Assembly: GCA_020628645.1 (NCBI GenBank)
Contig: JAHDES010000013.1
Coordinates: 42,174 to 106,173 of the forward strand
DNA from: Saprospiraceae bacterium
GTDB taxonomy: Bacteria; Bacteroidota; Bacteroidia; Chitinophagales; Saprospiraceae
Reading direction: 5' to 3'
DNA: 64,000 nt
In this document: positions 1-8,427 of the stretch, in pieces
How the letters are laid out: each line of letters begins with the position of its first letter
Position numbering within the stretch: the first letter of the stretch is position 1
Made by a program: the position numbers and the translations under genes
Notes under the pieces: model-generated
What the model was told of the DNA's origin: nothing
The model's input: the letters and a program-made list of their open reading frames with translations, nothing else
Database searches by the model: none

Positions 1-37
1 TATTCGTTTCGGTCTGATAATTGCTATACTCTAAAGT

Positions 38-1321
38 ATGACGAGAATCTTTAATATATCTATACTTTTACTCTATTGTGGGTTGGTTTTCGCCAATCAA
101 TCCTTGATCTTTGAATCGCGGGTAGCCACAGCCCTAAATTCCGTTACCTTACATCCTGATAGTTCGCTCACGGCGCATTCCAATAGTGTTTATTTAGAAG
201 GGACGCTTTTTGAGGTTTTAGATGAAAGTTATTACGAGCATGAAGATGATTCTCAAAATCAAAAGTATAAATGGTTTAAAGTTCGTTCGCCACAAGGAGA
301 AGAAGGTTGGATTTTTGGAGATGGATTAGCCGTAATTTTACAAGATCAAGAAGTAGAGTATTATTTCAAGCAATTTCATAAGCAGCGAGCTAGCTTTGGA
401 AAAGGCTTTGATGATGTAGTGATGTGGATGGCGCGCATTGTAGGGCGTGATAATTTCCATGAAAAAGATTATATGAACCCTGTTTATGATGAATATTATC
501 TGGTAATTACTAATAAATTAGGGCGCTCTGTACAACTCAATGTAGGTGGAGAAAATATGCGTGGTAAATCTAAATTACATGATATTGAATTTCGAGACAT
601 CACAGGAGACCGAATAGATGACATTATTATTCAAAAAAGTACCTTTCCAGCCGATAGTAAAATCGAAAATAGAGAAGTCAATATTTTTTCTTGGCAAGGA
701 GGTACCTTGATGAATGTCCTTCAAGAAAGTGTTACGCTTTCATATCGAGATGGAGAAAAATCTCCTGCTTTATTTAAATACTTAGAAGTAAAAGAAAATG
801 TAGTTCGTGTAGAATATATTGATTTTGTGGATTGTAGCCGTTACCAACAAAAAATTGCTACTGGAATCACATCAGTAGATAAAGAACGGTGTGTGGAGTT
901 TGTGACTTATTCGTATCATTGGAATAGCCGCAAAAAGAAATATGAAATTTTATATGATGAAACACGCACTCCACCTCGTGCGGTCTGTAAATATGAAAAC
1001 ACCAAACTTCGCAATCATCCTGATCAAATCGTAGGGAATAGTGTAAGATTAAGCCGATCTCAACCCCTCAAAATCATAAAAACCTATGAAAAAGAAGTGC
1101 TACGTAATCGTCATTTGTACAAAGAATATTATTTCTTAGTGCAAACTCGATCAGGGGTACAAGGCTATATTCCTGCCGAAAAATTGGGTTTTATCAATGC
1201 GTTTCATTCTGCCTTATTGACCAGTTATTTTTACAAACCACCTACTTCTAATGCCAATTGGAATTCTTCCATTCCTTTCTTAAAATTTGTTGAACCAAAA
1301 GAACGAACGGCTTCTAGATAA
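38..1321 (+). CDS. Exported protein with two SH3-like segments
   Basis: The 427-residue product begins with a hydrophobic signal sequence (about residues 1-19, ending near FAN). Residues about 30-100 look like a bacterial SH3 domain: a variable stretch followed by WFKVRSPQGEEGWIFGDGL, the usual 'W-x-K-V...G-x-x-GWI' pattern. A second similar segment lies near residues 315-390 (YFLVQTRSGVQGYIPAEKLG). The middle part (about 130-310) has no family I recognise. Bacterial SH3 domains often bind cell-wall peptides or act as spacers in envelope proteins, so a periplasmic or surface role is inferred. Only 37 bases lie upstream in the window, so its promoter and any operon partner are not visible. The next gene, rsmG, has its own promoter-like sequence and is unlikely to share a function. 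Confidence 0.7.
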   Translation: MTRIFNISILLLYCGLVFANQSLIFESRVATALNSVTLHPDSSLTAHSNSVYLEGTLFEVLDESYYEHEDDSQNQKYKWFKVRSPQGEEGWIFGDGLAVILQDQEVEYYFKQFHKQRASFGKGFDDVVMWMARIVGRDNFHEKDYMNPVYDEYYLVITNKLGRSVQLNVGGENMRGKSKLHDIEFRDITGDRIDDIIIQKSTFPADSKIENREVNIFSWQGGTLMNVLQESVTLSYRDGEKSPALFKYLEVKENVVRVEYIDFVDCSRYQQKIATGITSVDKERCVEFVTYSYHWNSRKKKYEILYDETRTPPRAVCKYENTKLRNHPDQIVGNSVRLSRSQPLKIIKTYEKEVLRNRHLYKEYYFLVQTRSGVQGYIPAEKLGFINAFHSALLTSYFYKPPTSNANWNSSIPFLKFVEPKERTASR

Positions 1322-1342
1322 AAAACCTTCTTTTATAATTCG

Positions 1343-1370
1343 TTGCTCTTATCGAAAGCCTGTACATTTG
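1343..1370 (+). promoter_or_regulatory. Bacteroidota-type promoter of rsmG
   Basis: TTG at 1343-1345 and TACATTTG at 1363-1370 match the Bacteroidota promoter pattern (TTG, about 17-23 bases, TAnnTTTG) with a 17-base spacer. The -7 box ends only seven bases before the first ATG of rsmG, which implies a leaderless or nearly leaderless transcript, or use of the ATG at 1387. No experimental start site is known from this sequence. Confidence 0.55.
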
Positions 1371-1377
1371 CGGGAAA

Positions 1378-2013
1378 ATGATAGGTATGCAGCAGATTCG
1401 CCACTATTTTCCAAATCTTACAGATATTCAGTACCAACAACTGGAACAATTAGCATCCTTGTACCAAGATTGGAATACTAAAATCAATGTCATTTCTCGT
1501 AAAGACATGGACAATTTCTATTTGCACCATGTTCAACATTCTATGGCGATTAAAAAAATAATCAATTTCAAGGCTGGGGCTTCAGTATTAGATTTGGGAA
1601 CGGGAGGTGGCTTTCCCGGAATTCCATTAGCCATTTTATTTCCAAAAACGAATTTTACTCTTATTGACGGTACCCGAAAAAAATTGAAAGTAGTAGAAGA
1701 TGTGGCCTTACAAATTGGTTTGGAAAATGTTACTGTGATTCATAAACGAGCAGAAGAACTCAAAGGGAAATTTGATTTTGTGGTGAGCCGCGCAGTGGCA
1801 AGCATAGACAAATTATGGCTTTGGAGTGAACGGCTACTACATTATCAGCAAAAACATGTAGTTCCAAATGGCTTAATTGCACTAAAAGGAGGGAACATAA
1901 AAGCAGAGCTAAAATTACTTCCAAAAGGTACCTATTACGAAATAAACTCGTTCAAGAAAATCTATCAAGAAGATTATTTTGCAGAGAAATGTATCGTTTA
2001 TGTACAAGCTTAA
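1378..2013 (+). CDS. rsmG: 16S rRNA (guanine-527-N7) methyltransferase RsmG
   Basis: RsmG transfers a methyl group from S-adenosylmethionine to N7 of G527 in the 530 loop of 16S rRNA. The 211-residue product has the family's usual length. Its SAM-binding motif I is VLDLGTGGGFPGIPLA at residues 70-85. Before it comes the typical helical N-terminus with DWNTKINVISRKDMDNFYLHHVQHS (31-55). Motif IV is represented by FDFVVSRAVAS. The start is either the ATG at 1378 or the one at 1387 (MQQIRHYF); the promoter box ends at 1370, so the second would leave a short leader. The gene is cytoplasmic, single, and probably transcribed alone. An A/T-only hairpin follows the stop. In other bacteria loss of RsmG gives low-level streptomycin resistance. 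Confidence 0.95.
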   Translation: MIGMQQIRHYFPNLTDIQYQQLEQLASLYQDWNTKINVISRKDMDNFYLHHVQHSMAIKKIINFKAGASVLDLGTGGGFPGIPLAILFPKTNFTLIDGTRKKLKVVEDVALQIGLENVTVIHKRAEELKGKFDFVVSRAVASIDKLWLWSERLLHYQQKHVVPNGLIALKGGNIKAELKLLPKGTYYEINSFKKIYQEDYFAEKCIVYVQA

Positions 2014-2019
2014 GTATTT

Positions 2020-2040
2020 ATCTATTTTCAAAAAATAGAT
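2020..2040 (+). terminator. Possible weak terminator after rsmG
   Basis: Nine-base arms (2020-2028 and 2032-2040) around the loop CAA form a hairpin just after the rsmG stop. The stem is almost all A/T and only a short T-rich tract follows, so termination would be weak. Confidence 0.3.
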
Positions 2041-2043
2041 TCA

Positions 2044-2078
2044 TTTGACAAATAATATATCGTTTTTTTCTATACTTG
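2044..2078 (+). promoter_or_regulatory. Candidate metF promoter
   Basis: TTTG at 2044-2047 and TATACTTG at 2071-2078 resemble the Bacteroidota -33 and -7 boxes (one mismatch in TAnnTTTG, 23-base spacer). It would start transcription near 2085, giving a leader of roughly 18 bases before the metF ATG. Confidence 0.45.
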
Positions 2079-2102
2079 CATCTGGGTTTTAATTAGAATT
2101 TT

Positions 2103-3059
2103 ATGAAAGTTACAGAGTATTTCAAAAAAGCAAAAGGACAAACCCTTATTTCCTTTGAAGTTCTGCCTCCACTAAAAGGTGGTAGCATGAAAGCGATTTT
2201 TGACACACTTGATCCATTAATGGAATTCAAGCCTCCTTTTATAGATGTAACCTATCACCGCCAAGAGTTTATTTATAAACAACGCCCAAGTGGTTATTAT
2301 GAAAAAACAGCAATACGCAAACGACCCGGTACGGTTGGAATATGTGCTTCTATCATGCATCGGTACGGAGTAGATGCTGTACCTCATTTGATTTGTGGAG
2401 GGTTTACAAAAGAAGATACTGAAAATGCCTTGATCGATTTGAGCTTTCTAAATGTTCAAAATGTCCTTTGTCTACGTGGAGATGCTCGTAAATTCGATGG
2501 TCGATTTATTCCAGAAGAAGGAGGACACAAATACGCCATTGATTTAGTAAAGCAAGTAACCGATATGAACAATGGTGCCTATTTGGATGGTACAATTGTA
2601 GATGGAGCAAAAACAGAATTTTGTATTGGGATAGCAGGTTATCCTGAAAAACATTTTGAAGCTCCCAATAAATCAATGGATTTAGAATTTACACGCCAAA
2701 AAATTGATGCAGGTGCAGATTATATTGTGACCCAAATGTTTTTTGATAATGAAAAATACTTTCAATATGTGGAAGATTGCAAAGAAGCAGGAATTACAGT
2801 GCCTATAGTACCAGGTTTGAAACCAATTACAAAAGCCTATCAGTTGAATTCATTACCGCGTTTATTCTTTGTAGACTTACCAGATGCACTTACGAAAGAA
2901 ATGATGAAAGCCAAAGCAAAAGATGCCGTCAAAGAAATAGGGATAGAATGGTGTATTCAACAATCAAAAGAGTTGAAAGAACGTGGTGCTCCATGCTTAC
3001 ATTATTATACAATGGGTGATTCAGAGACCATTCGTCGTATTGTAAAGGCAGTATTTTAG
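2103..3059 (+). CDS. metF: Methylenetetrahydrofolate reductase MetF
   Basis: MetF is a flavoprotein that reduces 5,10-methylenetetrahydrofolate to 5-methyltetrahydrofolate, the methyl donor for methionine synthesis. The 318-residue product shows the family features: the N-terminal ISFEVLPP block with the catalytic glutamate at residue 19, the FIDVTYHR strand, the NVLCLRGD motif near residue 125 (FAD-binding aspartate), an AGYPEKH segment, and DAGADYIVTQMFFD followed by PIVPGLKPI. The length is close to the Bacteroidota form, slightly longer than the E. coli enzyme of about 296 residues. It is a cytoplasmic housekeeping gene with its own promoter-like sequence and no neighbour in the pathway. 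Confidence 0.95.
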   Translation: MKVTEYFKKAKGQTLISFEVLPPLKGGSMKAIFDTLDPLMEFKPPFIDVTYHRQEFIYKQRPSGYYEKTAIRKRPGTVGICASIMHRYGVDAVPHLICGGFTKEDTENALIDLSFLNVQNVLCLRGDARKFDGRFIPEEGGHKYAIDLVKQVTDMNNGAYLDGTIVDGAKTEFCIGIAGYPEKHFEAPNKSMDLEFTRQKIDAGADYIVTQMFFDNEKYFQYVEDCKEAGITVPIVPGLKPITKAYQLNSLPRLFFVDLPDALTKEMMKAKAKDAVKEIGIEWCIQQSKELKERGAPCLHYYTMGDSETIRRIVKAVF

Positions 3060-3392
3060 GGAGTCTTTTTTTTTCGTAACGGTCAAATAATTAATTCCCA
3101 ATTTTCTTCAAATAGTGAAGAAATAACTGATTGTAAATGAAGTTTTTCAAACTAATTGGAGAAATTTAAAAAAGGGAATTTAATTTTTGCCAAATACTTA
3201 GTTATCTTTCGGGGCTTTTTTTAAAAAAAATAAACCAAGTTGCGTATCGTGAGAGAAAAGAAGCCCGCCTGGTATAAAAAAATCAAAAAAGGCGGACAGG
3301 GAGAATTTTAAGAAAATCTATGATTTTTGTAAAATATGACGCTTTTTCTCTCCTTGAAACGATAAATCGCAACTTCAATTAAATATGCTTCG
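3060..3392. other. 333-bp intergenic region with a palindromic element
   Basis: There is no gene here. The first part is T-rich and has no clear terminator stem. The second part (3237-3375) is a long inverted-repeat element described separately. I see no convincing TAnnTTTG promoter with a correctly spaced -33 box for the following carboxypeptidase gene. Confidence 0.7.
3237..3375. repeat. Inverted-repeat element, copy A
   Basis: The left arm at 3237-3260 and right arm at 3342-3375 are imperfect reverse complements (AGTTGCG, then ATCG, then GAGAGAAAAG, with small insertions in the right arm). Inside are two smaller stems: CCGCCT/AGGCGG (3265-3270/3290-3295) and AAAATC/GATTTT (3313-3318/3322-3327). 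A shorter copy lies at 47739-47802, sharing the left arm (one mismatch over 23 bases) and an identical 16-base stretch beginning GACGCTTTTT. The element ends 17 bases before the start of the M14 peptidase gene, so it would be part of that gene's leader or promoter region. It could be a dispersed palindromic repeat or a regulatory hairpin. Confidence 0.65.
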
Positions 3393-5903
3393 ATGCGATT
3401 ATCTAATATCCTACTCTTTCTTTTTTTTAGTATTGTATCCCTTCATGCACAAAGAGGTGTACAATCGCCAGATGATTTCTTTCCCTACGAATTAGGAGAA
3501 CATTTCATACCTCATCATTTAATTGTTGATTATTTCGAACATCTAGCGGATAATAGTGATATTATTCAATTAGAAGAATATGGTCGTACGAATCAGCGTC
3601 GCCCCTTGATGTTAGCTTATATTTCCTCTAAAGAAAATTTAGCGAAACTAGACCAAATCAAACGAAATAACCTCATTCGTACAGGATTGATAGATGGAAA
3701 AATTGAAGAAGAAGAACCCATTGCTATCGTTTGGTTGGGCTTTGGAGTACATGGAAATGAGGCAGGAGCAACCAATAGTGCCATTGCAAGTGTTTATGAA
3801 TTGGTCAGTCCAACGAATACTACCACAAAAGAATGGCTCAAAAATACAGTGGTTATCCTTGACCCCTCTCTCAATCCCGATGGCTATTCTCGCTATACAC
3901 ATTGGAACCATAATGTAGGACATGCCACGCCTAATCCTCATCCTGATTCAAAAGAACATCATGAGCCTTGGCCGGGGGGACGGGTGAATCATTATCTTTT
4001 TGATCTCAATCGGGATTGGGCTTGGGCTTCGCAAGTAGAAACACAAGCACGTTTGAAAAAATACCATGAATGGATGCCACACATCAATGTAGATGTACAT
4101 GAGCAATATCCAAATTCTCCTTATTATTTTGCTCCAGCAGCACAACCTTACCATACCTATATCACGAAATGGCAAGCCGATTTTCAAACAGAAATAGGAC
4201 TTAATCATACGCGTTATTTCGATCAAGAAGGATGGTTGTATTTTACCAGAGAAGTATTTGATCTATTCTATCCAAGTTATGGAGATACTTATCCTACCTT
4301 CAATGGCGCAATAGGCATGACCTATGAGCAAGCAGGGCATAGTCCAGCAGGGCGAGCGATTTTAATAAATAATGGCGATACTTTGACCCTTACTGATCGA
4401 ATTGTTCATCATAAAACAGCCATTCTTTCAACCGTAGAAATGGGTTCACAACATGCAGCTCGCATTAATGATAATTTTGAAAAATATTTTAATGATTCTA
4501 AAAGTGGTAATATTGGTACTTACAAAACCTATATCATCAAAGCGTCTAATGGAAGAAATAAACTAAAAGAATTGACTTCCTTTTTAGATCAACATAATAT
4601 CGAGTATGGATCTGTGAAAAGTGGTAGCTCTGTTTCTGCTTTTGATTATCAAACAGGTAAAACTAGAAGTGTAAATGTAGATGAAAAGGACTTAGCCATC
4701 TCCATTCATCAGCCTATGTCTATTTTAGCACAGGTATTATTTGACCCACAAGCTGAACTAGTGGATTCTTTGACCTATGATATTACAGCTTGGTCTTTAC
4801 CCTATGCGCATGGATTAGAAACTTATGCTACTACGCAGCGATTATCTGTAGATGAAGATTATAAATTGCCTACCTATACAGAAGTTCGTACTGATAAAGT
4901 GCCCTATGCTTTTTTAGCAGAATGGAATTCCTTAAATGATACTCGTTTTCTGAGTGCTTTATTACAAAAAGGATTGGTGGTTCGTTCGGCTACTACGGAT
5001 TTTGTACAAGCAGCTAAGACCTATAAAGCAGGAACACTCATTATATTACGTATTGACAATCAGAAAAAATTTGGCGATCAATTTACGAGTACAGTACAAA
5101 AAATTGCACGTGAGTTTGAACAACCACTTGGTTTTGCTACAACAGGATTTGTAACTTCAGGACATGATTTTGGTTCTTCTGCGGTTAAAATTTTAAAACG
5201 TCCAAATGTATTAGTCGTTTCAGGAGATGGGGTAGGGGCGAATGCCTTTGGACAGGTATGGCATTATTTTGAACAAGAGATTGATTTTCCTGTAGCTGTT
5301 GTTAATGCAGATCGATTGAGTCGTACTGATTTAGATGAATATTCTGTTTTAATTATGCCCAGTGGTTCATATTGGACACTAAAAGGAGATGCCTTAGATG
5401 GTGTAAAAGAATGGGTACAAGATGGTGGAAAACTAATTGCAATTGGTGGCGCGATCAATAAACTAAAAAGCGATAAAGGCTTTGCGGCAAAACGAAAAGA
5501 AGGACAAAAACCTGCTCCCAAATTACCTTATGTGGGCTGTTATGCTAGCCAAGAACGGGATGGTATCTCAAATTATATTCCTGGGGCTGTCTATAAAAAT
5601 GCGGTAGACAATACGCATCCGCTAGGATTTGGATTGCCAGAATACTATTTCTCCTTAAAAACTTCAGGTTCTGCTTATAATTATTTTGACAATGCTTGGA
5701 ATGTAGGTTTTGTAGAAGATGATCCAATGGTCATCGGATTTGTTGGGAGTCAATTGAAACCCCAATTAGAAAAAACAATGACCTTTGGCGTACAAAATAT
5801 GGGTGGAGGAAAAGTCGTTTATTTCGTAGATAATCCACTTTATCGAGCCTTTTGGAAACAAGGACAATTTCTATTTGGAAATGCTCTATTTATGGTGAAT
5901 TAA
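3393..5903 (+). CDS. Secreted M14-family zinc carboxypeptidase
   Basis: The 836-residue product has a signal peptide (residues 1-19, ending SLHAQ) and an N-terminal metallocarboxypeptidase domain of family M14, which removes C-terminal residues or cleaves peptide-like substrates with one zinc ion. The zinc ligands are visible: His120 and Glu123 in VHGNEAG and His236 in VDVHEQYP. The substrate-binding NR pair is in DLNRDW (206-207), and the catalytic glutamate is Glu312 in TYEQAG. The C-terminal 450 residues include a glutamine-amidotransferase-like segment (VLVVSGDGVGANAFGQVWHYFEQ...VLIMPSG...GGKLIAIGG), as in other large Bacteroidota M14 proteins. There is no T9SS sorting domain, so it is probably periplasmic. 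The start at ATG 3393 places the signal peptide correctly. The upstream palindromic element may regulate it. Confidence 0.9.
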   Translation: MRLSNILLFLFFSIVSLHAQRGVQSPDDFFPYELGEHFIPHHLIVDYFEHLADNSDIIQLEEYGRTNQRRPLMLAYISSKENLAKLDQIKRNNLIRTGLIDGKIEEEEPIAIVWLGFGVHGNEAGATNSAIASVYELVSPTNTTTKEWLKNTVVILDPSLNPDGYSRYTHWNHNVGHATPNPHPDSKEHHEPWPGGRVNHYLFDLNRDWAWASQVETQARLKKYHEWMPHINVDVHEQYPNSPYYFAPAAQPYHTYITKWQADFQTEIGLNHTRYFDQEGWLYFTREVFDLFYPSYGDTYPTFNGAIGMTYEQAGHSPAGRAILINNGDTLTLTDRIVHHKTAILSTVEMGSQHAARINDNFEKYFNDSKSGNIGTYKTYIIKASNGRNKLKELTSFLDQHNIEYGSVKSGSSVSAFDYQTGKTRSVNVDEKDLAISIHQPMSILAQVLFDPQAELVDSLTYDITAWSLPYAHGLETYATTQRLSVDEDYKLPTYTEVRTDKVPYAFLAEWNSLNDTRFLSALLQKGLVVRSATTDFVQAAKTYKAGTLIILRIDNQKKFGDQFTSTVQKIAREFEQPLGFATTGFVTSGHDFGSSAVKILKRPNVLVVSGDGVGANAFGQVWHYFEQEIDFPVAVVNADRLSRTDLDEYSVLIMPSGSYWTLKGDALDGVKEWVQDGGKLIAIGGAINKLKSDKGFAAKRKEGQKPAPKLPYVGCYASQERDGISNYIPGAVYKNAVDNTHPLGFGLPEYYFSLKTSGSAYNYFDNAWNVGFVEDDPMVIGFVGSQLKPQLEKTMTFGVQNMGGGKVVYFVDNPLYRAFWKQGQFLFGNALFMVN

Positions 5904-5925
5904 ACTTCTTAACTAGTTGCTATAA

Positions 5926-6040
5926 TACACTGTAATCTAAGTTTTATGATTGGCCCAAGGGAACATGTTCCCTTGAAATTCAGGATGCTATAATTGGGGT
6001 AGAACACCTTGAAGTTGAAAATTATTTCGATTACAGTGTA
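5926..6040. repeat. Nested palindrome between convergent genes
   Basis: Perfect 12-base arms TACACTGTAATC (5926-5937) and GATTACAGTGTA (6029-6040) enclose a perfect 20-base palindrome centred on ACATGT at 5956-5975. The region lies between the ends of two convergent genes, so it could serve as a transcription stop or be a small mobile palindromic repeat. There is no T-run next to either stem, which is unlike an ordinary intrinsic terminator. Confidence 0.6.
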
Positions 6041-6070
6041 ACTAATACAAATCATTTAATCACTTTCGTA

Positions 6071-6964
6071 TTATTTCCGTTTTTTTCGTTTCTTCTTTTT
6101 CTTCTTGGATTTTTTCTTCTTCTTTTTCTTAGTCGGTTTGTCCTTAGAAACTTTTGGTTCTTTCTTTTCACGTTTTAAAAACAAATCATCAATATCAATT
6201 GCTACTCCCATTTGCGCATCTGCTCCATCAAAATTGACAACACTTGGATTAGCAGTAGTTAGAAAAGACAAAGAGAAAAAGCCTCGTATCTGTTTTGTAC
6301 CTGATTCTAAACGAATAGATGACTCAATTAAATCAAAAGAAGGATTTTCTTCGATTTCAGCGGTTTCTTGAAATGCTTGCGCTCCCGCATCTCCCAAAAT
6401 TGTTCCTTTTAGGTATTGTAAACGCGAGTAGCGCGCCATAAAAGAAATATTAAAAAATCGATTCTGTATGTGTAAACCAGGTTGAATATAAAATTTGTGA
6501 AATTGGATATTTGCTACGCCACCAAATTGATATACATTTTGATTCCATCCTCTACCATATCCTCCATACACATCAAATAATACACCTTCTCGCATTTGTA
6601 GAGGTCGCTCCGCTCTTCCACTTTCTCGATCTAAAAAATGATAATATCCTACTGCGCCACTTACCGATCGGGTACGAGAATATGGATTGACCACAGGTGT
6701 AGAAAACCCACCTCCAAAAGCATTACCAATTACATTGGTTCTACTGTTGGTATAAGCGGCTGTAACACCTATGTGTTCTTTAGGACTATAGCCCACTTGA
6801 CCTCCTGAGAATATTCCTCCTGAAGCTTTAATATCTCCTTTTTCTTGAAGTCGAAGGCTATGTCCTGCATCTACCGCATAATATTGATGAGAACAAGAAG
6901 ATAGGGAAAGAAGACCAAGAACAAATAAATAAAGAAAGAATAGTGTATTTCTTTGTAGCAACAT
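6071..6964 (-). CDS. Outer-membrane-type lipoprotein with poly-lysine tail
   Basis: I start this gene at the ATG at 6964 (297 residues) rather than at 7021, because the upstream codons overlap the terminator of the preceding gene and only the shorter form gives a proper signal sequence. Residues 1-26 are MLLQRNTLFF..LLSLSSCS, a lipoprotein signal with its cysteine in LSSC. The middle has alternating hydrophobic and glycine-rich segments (GGIFSGGQVGYSPKEHIGVTAAYT, GAVGYYHFLD, YGGYGRGWNQNVYQFGGVANIQFHKFYIQPGLHI) like a small outer-membrane beta-barrel. The last 34 residues contain 22 lysines and 3 arginines, including runs of seven and six lysines. I do not recognise the family. Such a tail could bind lipopolysaccharide, nucleic acid or another acidic polymer, but this is inference. 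Confidence 0.65.
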   Translation of the reverse strand: MLLQRNTLFFLYLFVLGLLSLSSCSHQYYAVDAGHSLRLQEKGDIKASGGIFSGGQVGYSPKEHIGVTAAYTNSRTNVIGNAFGGGFSTPVVNPYSRTRSVSGAVGYYHFLDRESGRAERPLQMREGVLFDVYGGYGRGWNQNVYQFGGVANIQFHKFYIQPGLHIQNRFFNISFMARYSRLQYLKGTILGDAGAQAFQETAEIEENPSFDLIESSIRLESGTKQIRGFFSLSFLTTANPSVVNFDGADAQMGVAIDIDDLFLKREKKEPKVSKDKPTKKKKKKKSKKKKKKRKKRK

Positions 6965-6993
6965 GATAGGAAAGATTGGGAAATTAAAGACGC

Positions 6994-7037
6994 AAAAACT
7001 ACAAATCACGAACTGAACCATTCAATTCGTGATTTGT
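6994..7037 (-). terminator. Terminator of the cytochrome c peroxidase gene
   Basis: Twelve-base perfect arms (7001-7012 and 7026-7037) form a stem that, read on the minus strand, is followed by AGTTTTTG. It lies just beyond the stop of the 7057-8235 gene and before the chosen start of the next gene at 6964, so the two are separate transcription units. Confidence 0.75.
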
Positions 7038-7056
7038 AAAAGAAAATCAAATTCAA

Positions 7057-8235
7057 TTATTGCTTGAACGGATTTGAGAAACGTTCTAACGTAAGTAAGT
7101 TATCGTCTTCAAAAGTAGCTAAGAATGTGATTAAAGCTGCCTTTTCTTCCGCCGTAAAATTAAATTGTTTTGGCGCACCGAAATTATCAGTTAGCTCTGC
7201 ACTTAAATTAACATGAGGCTGAATATTCGTACTGTAATGATCAATTACTTCTTCTAATGTAGCAAAGCGACCATCATGCATATAAGGCTGTGTTAAAGTA
7301 ATATTACGTAAAGTAGGTACTTTAAATATTGCTTTTTCGTGTGCCTCACCTGTAGTTTGACCAACGCCGCCGTCATTGTAATCCATCTCTAAACCATTAT
7401 TGGCAGCAATTAAACCAGGCGAACCATTGATGTTACCATGACAAGATGCACAGTTATTGATATAAAGTTTTTTACCTAAATTTTCTTCAGCCGTAAAGGA
7501 AGGGAAATCTATATCTCCAATATCAAAATTGTTACCGCCTGTATTAAAATGCGCTTCTAAACCCGTATCATACTTAGAATGTACAGAAGCCATACTATTT
7601 ACAAATTCGCCTATTGCATCTAAAATGCGTTGTTCATTAATTTTATCATTACCAAAAGCATTACGGAAAAGGGGTTTATAAAAATCTTCTTCCTTAACAC
7701 GATCTATCACTTGGCTCATTTCCATGCCCATTTCATCTACATTAGCAAAGGTTTGTTTGCTTTGTTCTTGTACGGTAAAAGCACGATTATCCCAGAAAAA
7801 AGGAACTCCACCAAAAGTTGGATTACCATAATATTCATTAAAACTAAATACTGAACCTAATGCAAGAGAATTACGCGCTGTTTTACGCCCGTTGACACCA
7901 TCGCTATGTGCTTTACCATCTGCAAAGGCTTTTTCTTGCTGATGACATGAACCACATGAAATGGATCGATCAACAGATAAATTAGCATCATAAAAAAGTA
8001 CTCGTCCAAGTGTAGCTAAACTATTGTTAAATGTTCGAGTATCTCTAGGATAATAAGAAGGAAATTCTACGGTGTAATCAGTAGGAGCATTGTCTAAATT
8101 GAGTTTTTGAGCGATCAATGCATACTCATCTTCTTCATAAAATTCTCTTGTAACTTCAAAATCATCACCACAAGAAGAAAAAATAAATAGACAAATGATT
8201 GGGGTGAAAAGTGTAAAAAGGGAAAGACGTCTCAT
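7057..8235 (-). CDS. Di-haem cytochrome c peroxidase (MauG/CcpA family) lipoprotein
   Basis: This 392-residue protein carries a lipoprotein signal (cysteine 22 in IFSSCGDD) and the two c-type haem sites of the bacterial cytochrome c peroxidase family: C94-GS-C97-H98 and C262-AS-C265-H266. Family blocks are present: LGRVLFYDANLSVDRSISCGSCH, FWDNRA, EMGM and PTLRNITLTQPYMHDGRFATLEEV. Such enzymes reduce hydrogen peroxide to water with electrons from small cytochromes or, in MauG-like members, oxidise other substrates. It probably sits on the periplasmic side of a membrane through its lipid anchor. It is a single gene with its own terminator. Whether it is a true peroxidase or a MauG-like enzyme cannot be settled here. 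Confidence 0.92.
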   Translation of the reverse strand: MRRLSLFTLFTPIICLFIFSSCGDDFEVTREFYEEDEYALIAQKLNLDNAPTDYTVEFPSYYPRDTRTFNNSLATLGRVLFYDANLSVDRSISCGSCHQQEKAFADGKAHSDGVNGRKTARNSLALGSVFSFNEYYGNPTFGGVPFFWDNRAFTVQEQSKQTFANVDEMGMEMSQVIDRVKEEDFYKPLFRNAFGNDKINEQRILDAIGEFVNSMASVHSKYDTGLEAHFNTGGNNFDIGDIDFPSFTAEENLGKKLYINNCASCHGNINGSPGLIAANNGLEMDYNDGGVGQTTGEAHEKAIFKVPTLRNITLTQPYMHDGRFATLEEVIDHYSTNIQPHVNLSAELTDNFGAPKQFNFTAEEKAALITFLATFEDDNLLTLERFSNPFKQ

Positions 8236-8350
8236 ATTACTAATGGTTTTTTTTGTAAAGTTAAGTCAAACAAATGTAATATATGAAGTAAATATTACTT
8301 GAAGAACTGGGAATCTCTTAAAATATTGTTAAAAATTCATTTCTTAACAG

Positions 8351-8386
8351 AAAAAGGGTAGTTCCTTGATAAGAACTACCCTCTTT
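8351..8386 (-). terminator. Terminator of the OmpA/TSP3 gene
   Basis: Ten-base perfect arms (AGGGTAGTTC at 8355-8364, its complement at 8373-8382) with an eight-base loop. On the minus strand the stem is followed by a run of T (the A-run at 8351-8355). It lies downstream of the 8428-10029 gene. Confidence 0.85.
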
Positions 8387-8427
8387 GCATATTTTTTAAA
8401 ACTGACTAGTGAACAGTTTTAATTATT

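Noticed and set aside
6965..7021. Longer N-terminus for the poly-lysine lipoprotein (ATG at 7021)
   Set aside because: This stretch overlaps the terminator of the preceding gene and would place 19 extra residues before the lipoprotein signal.
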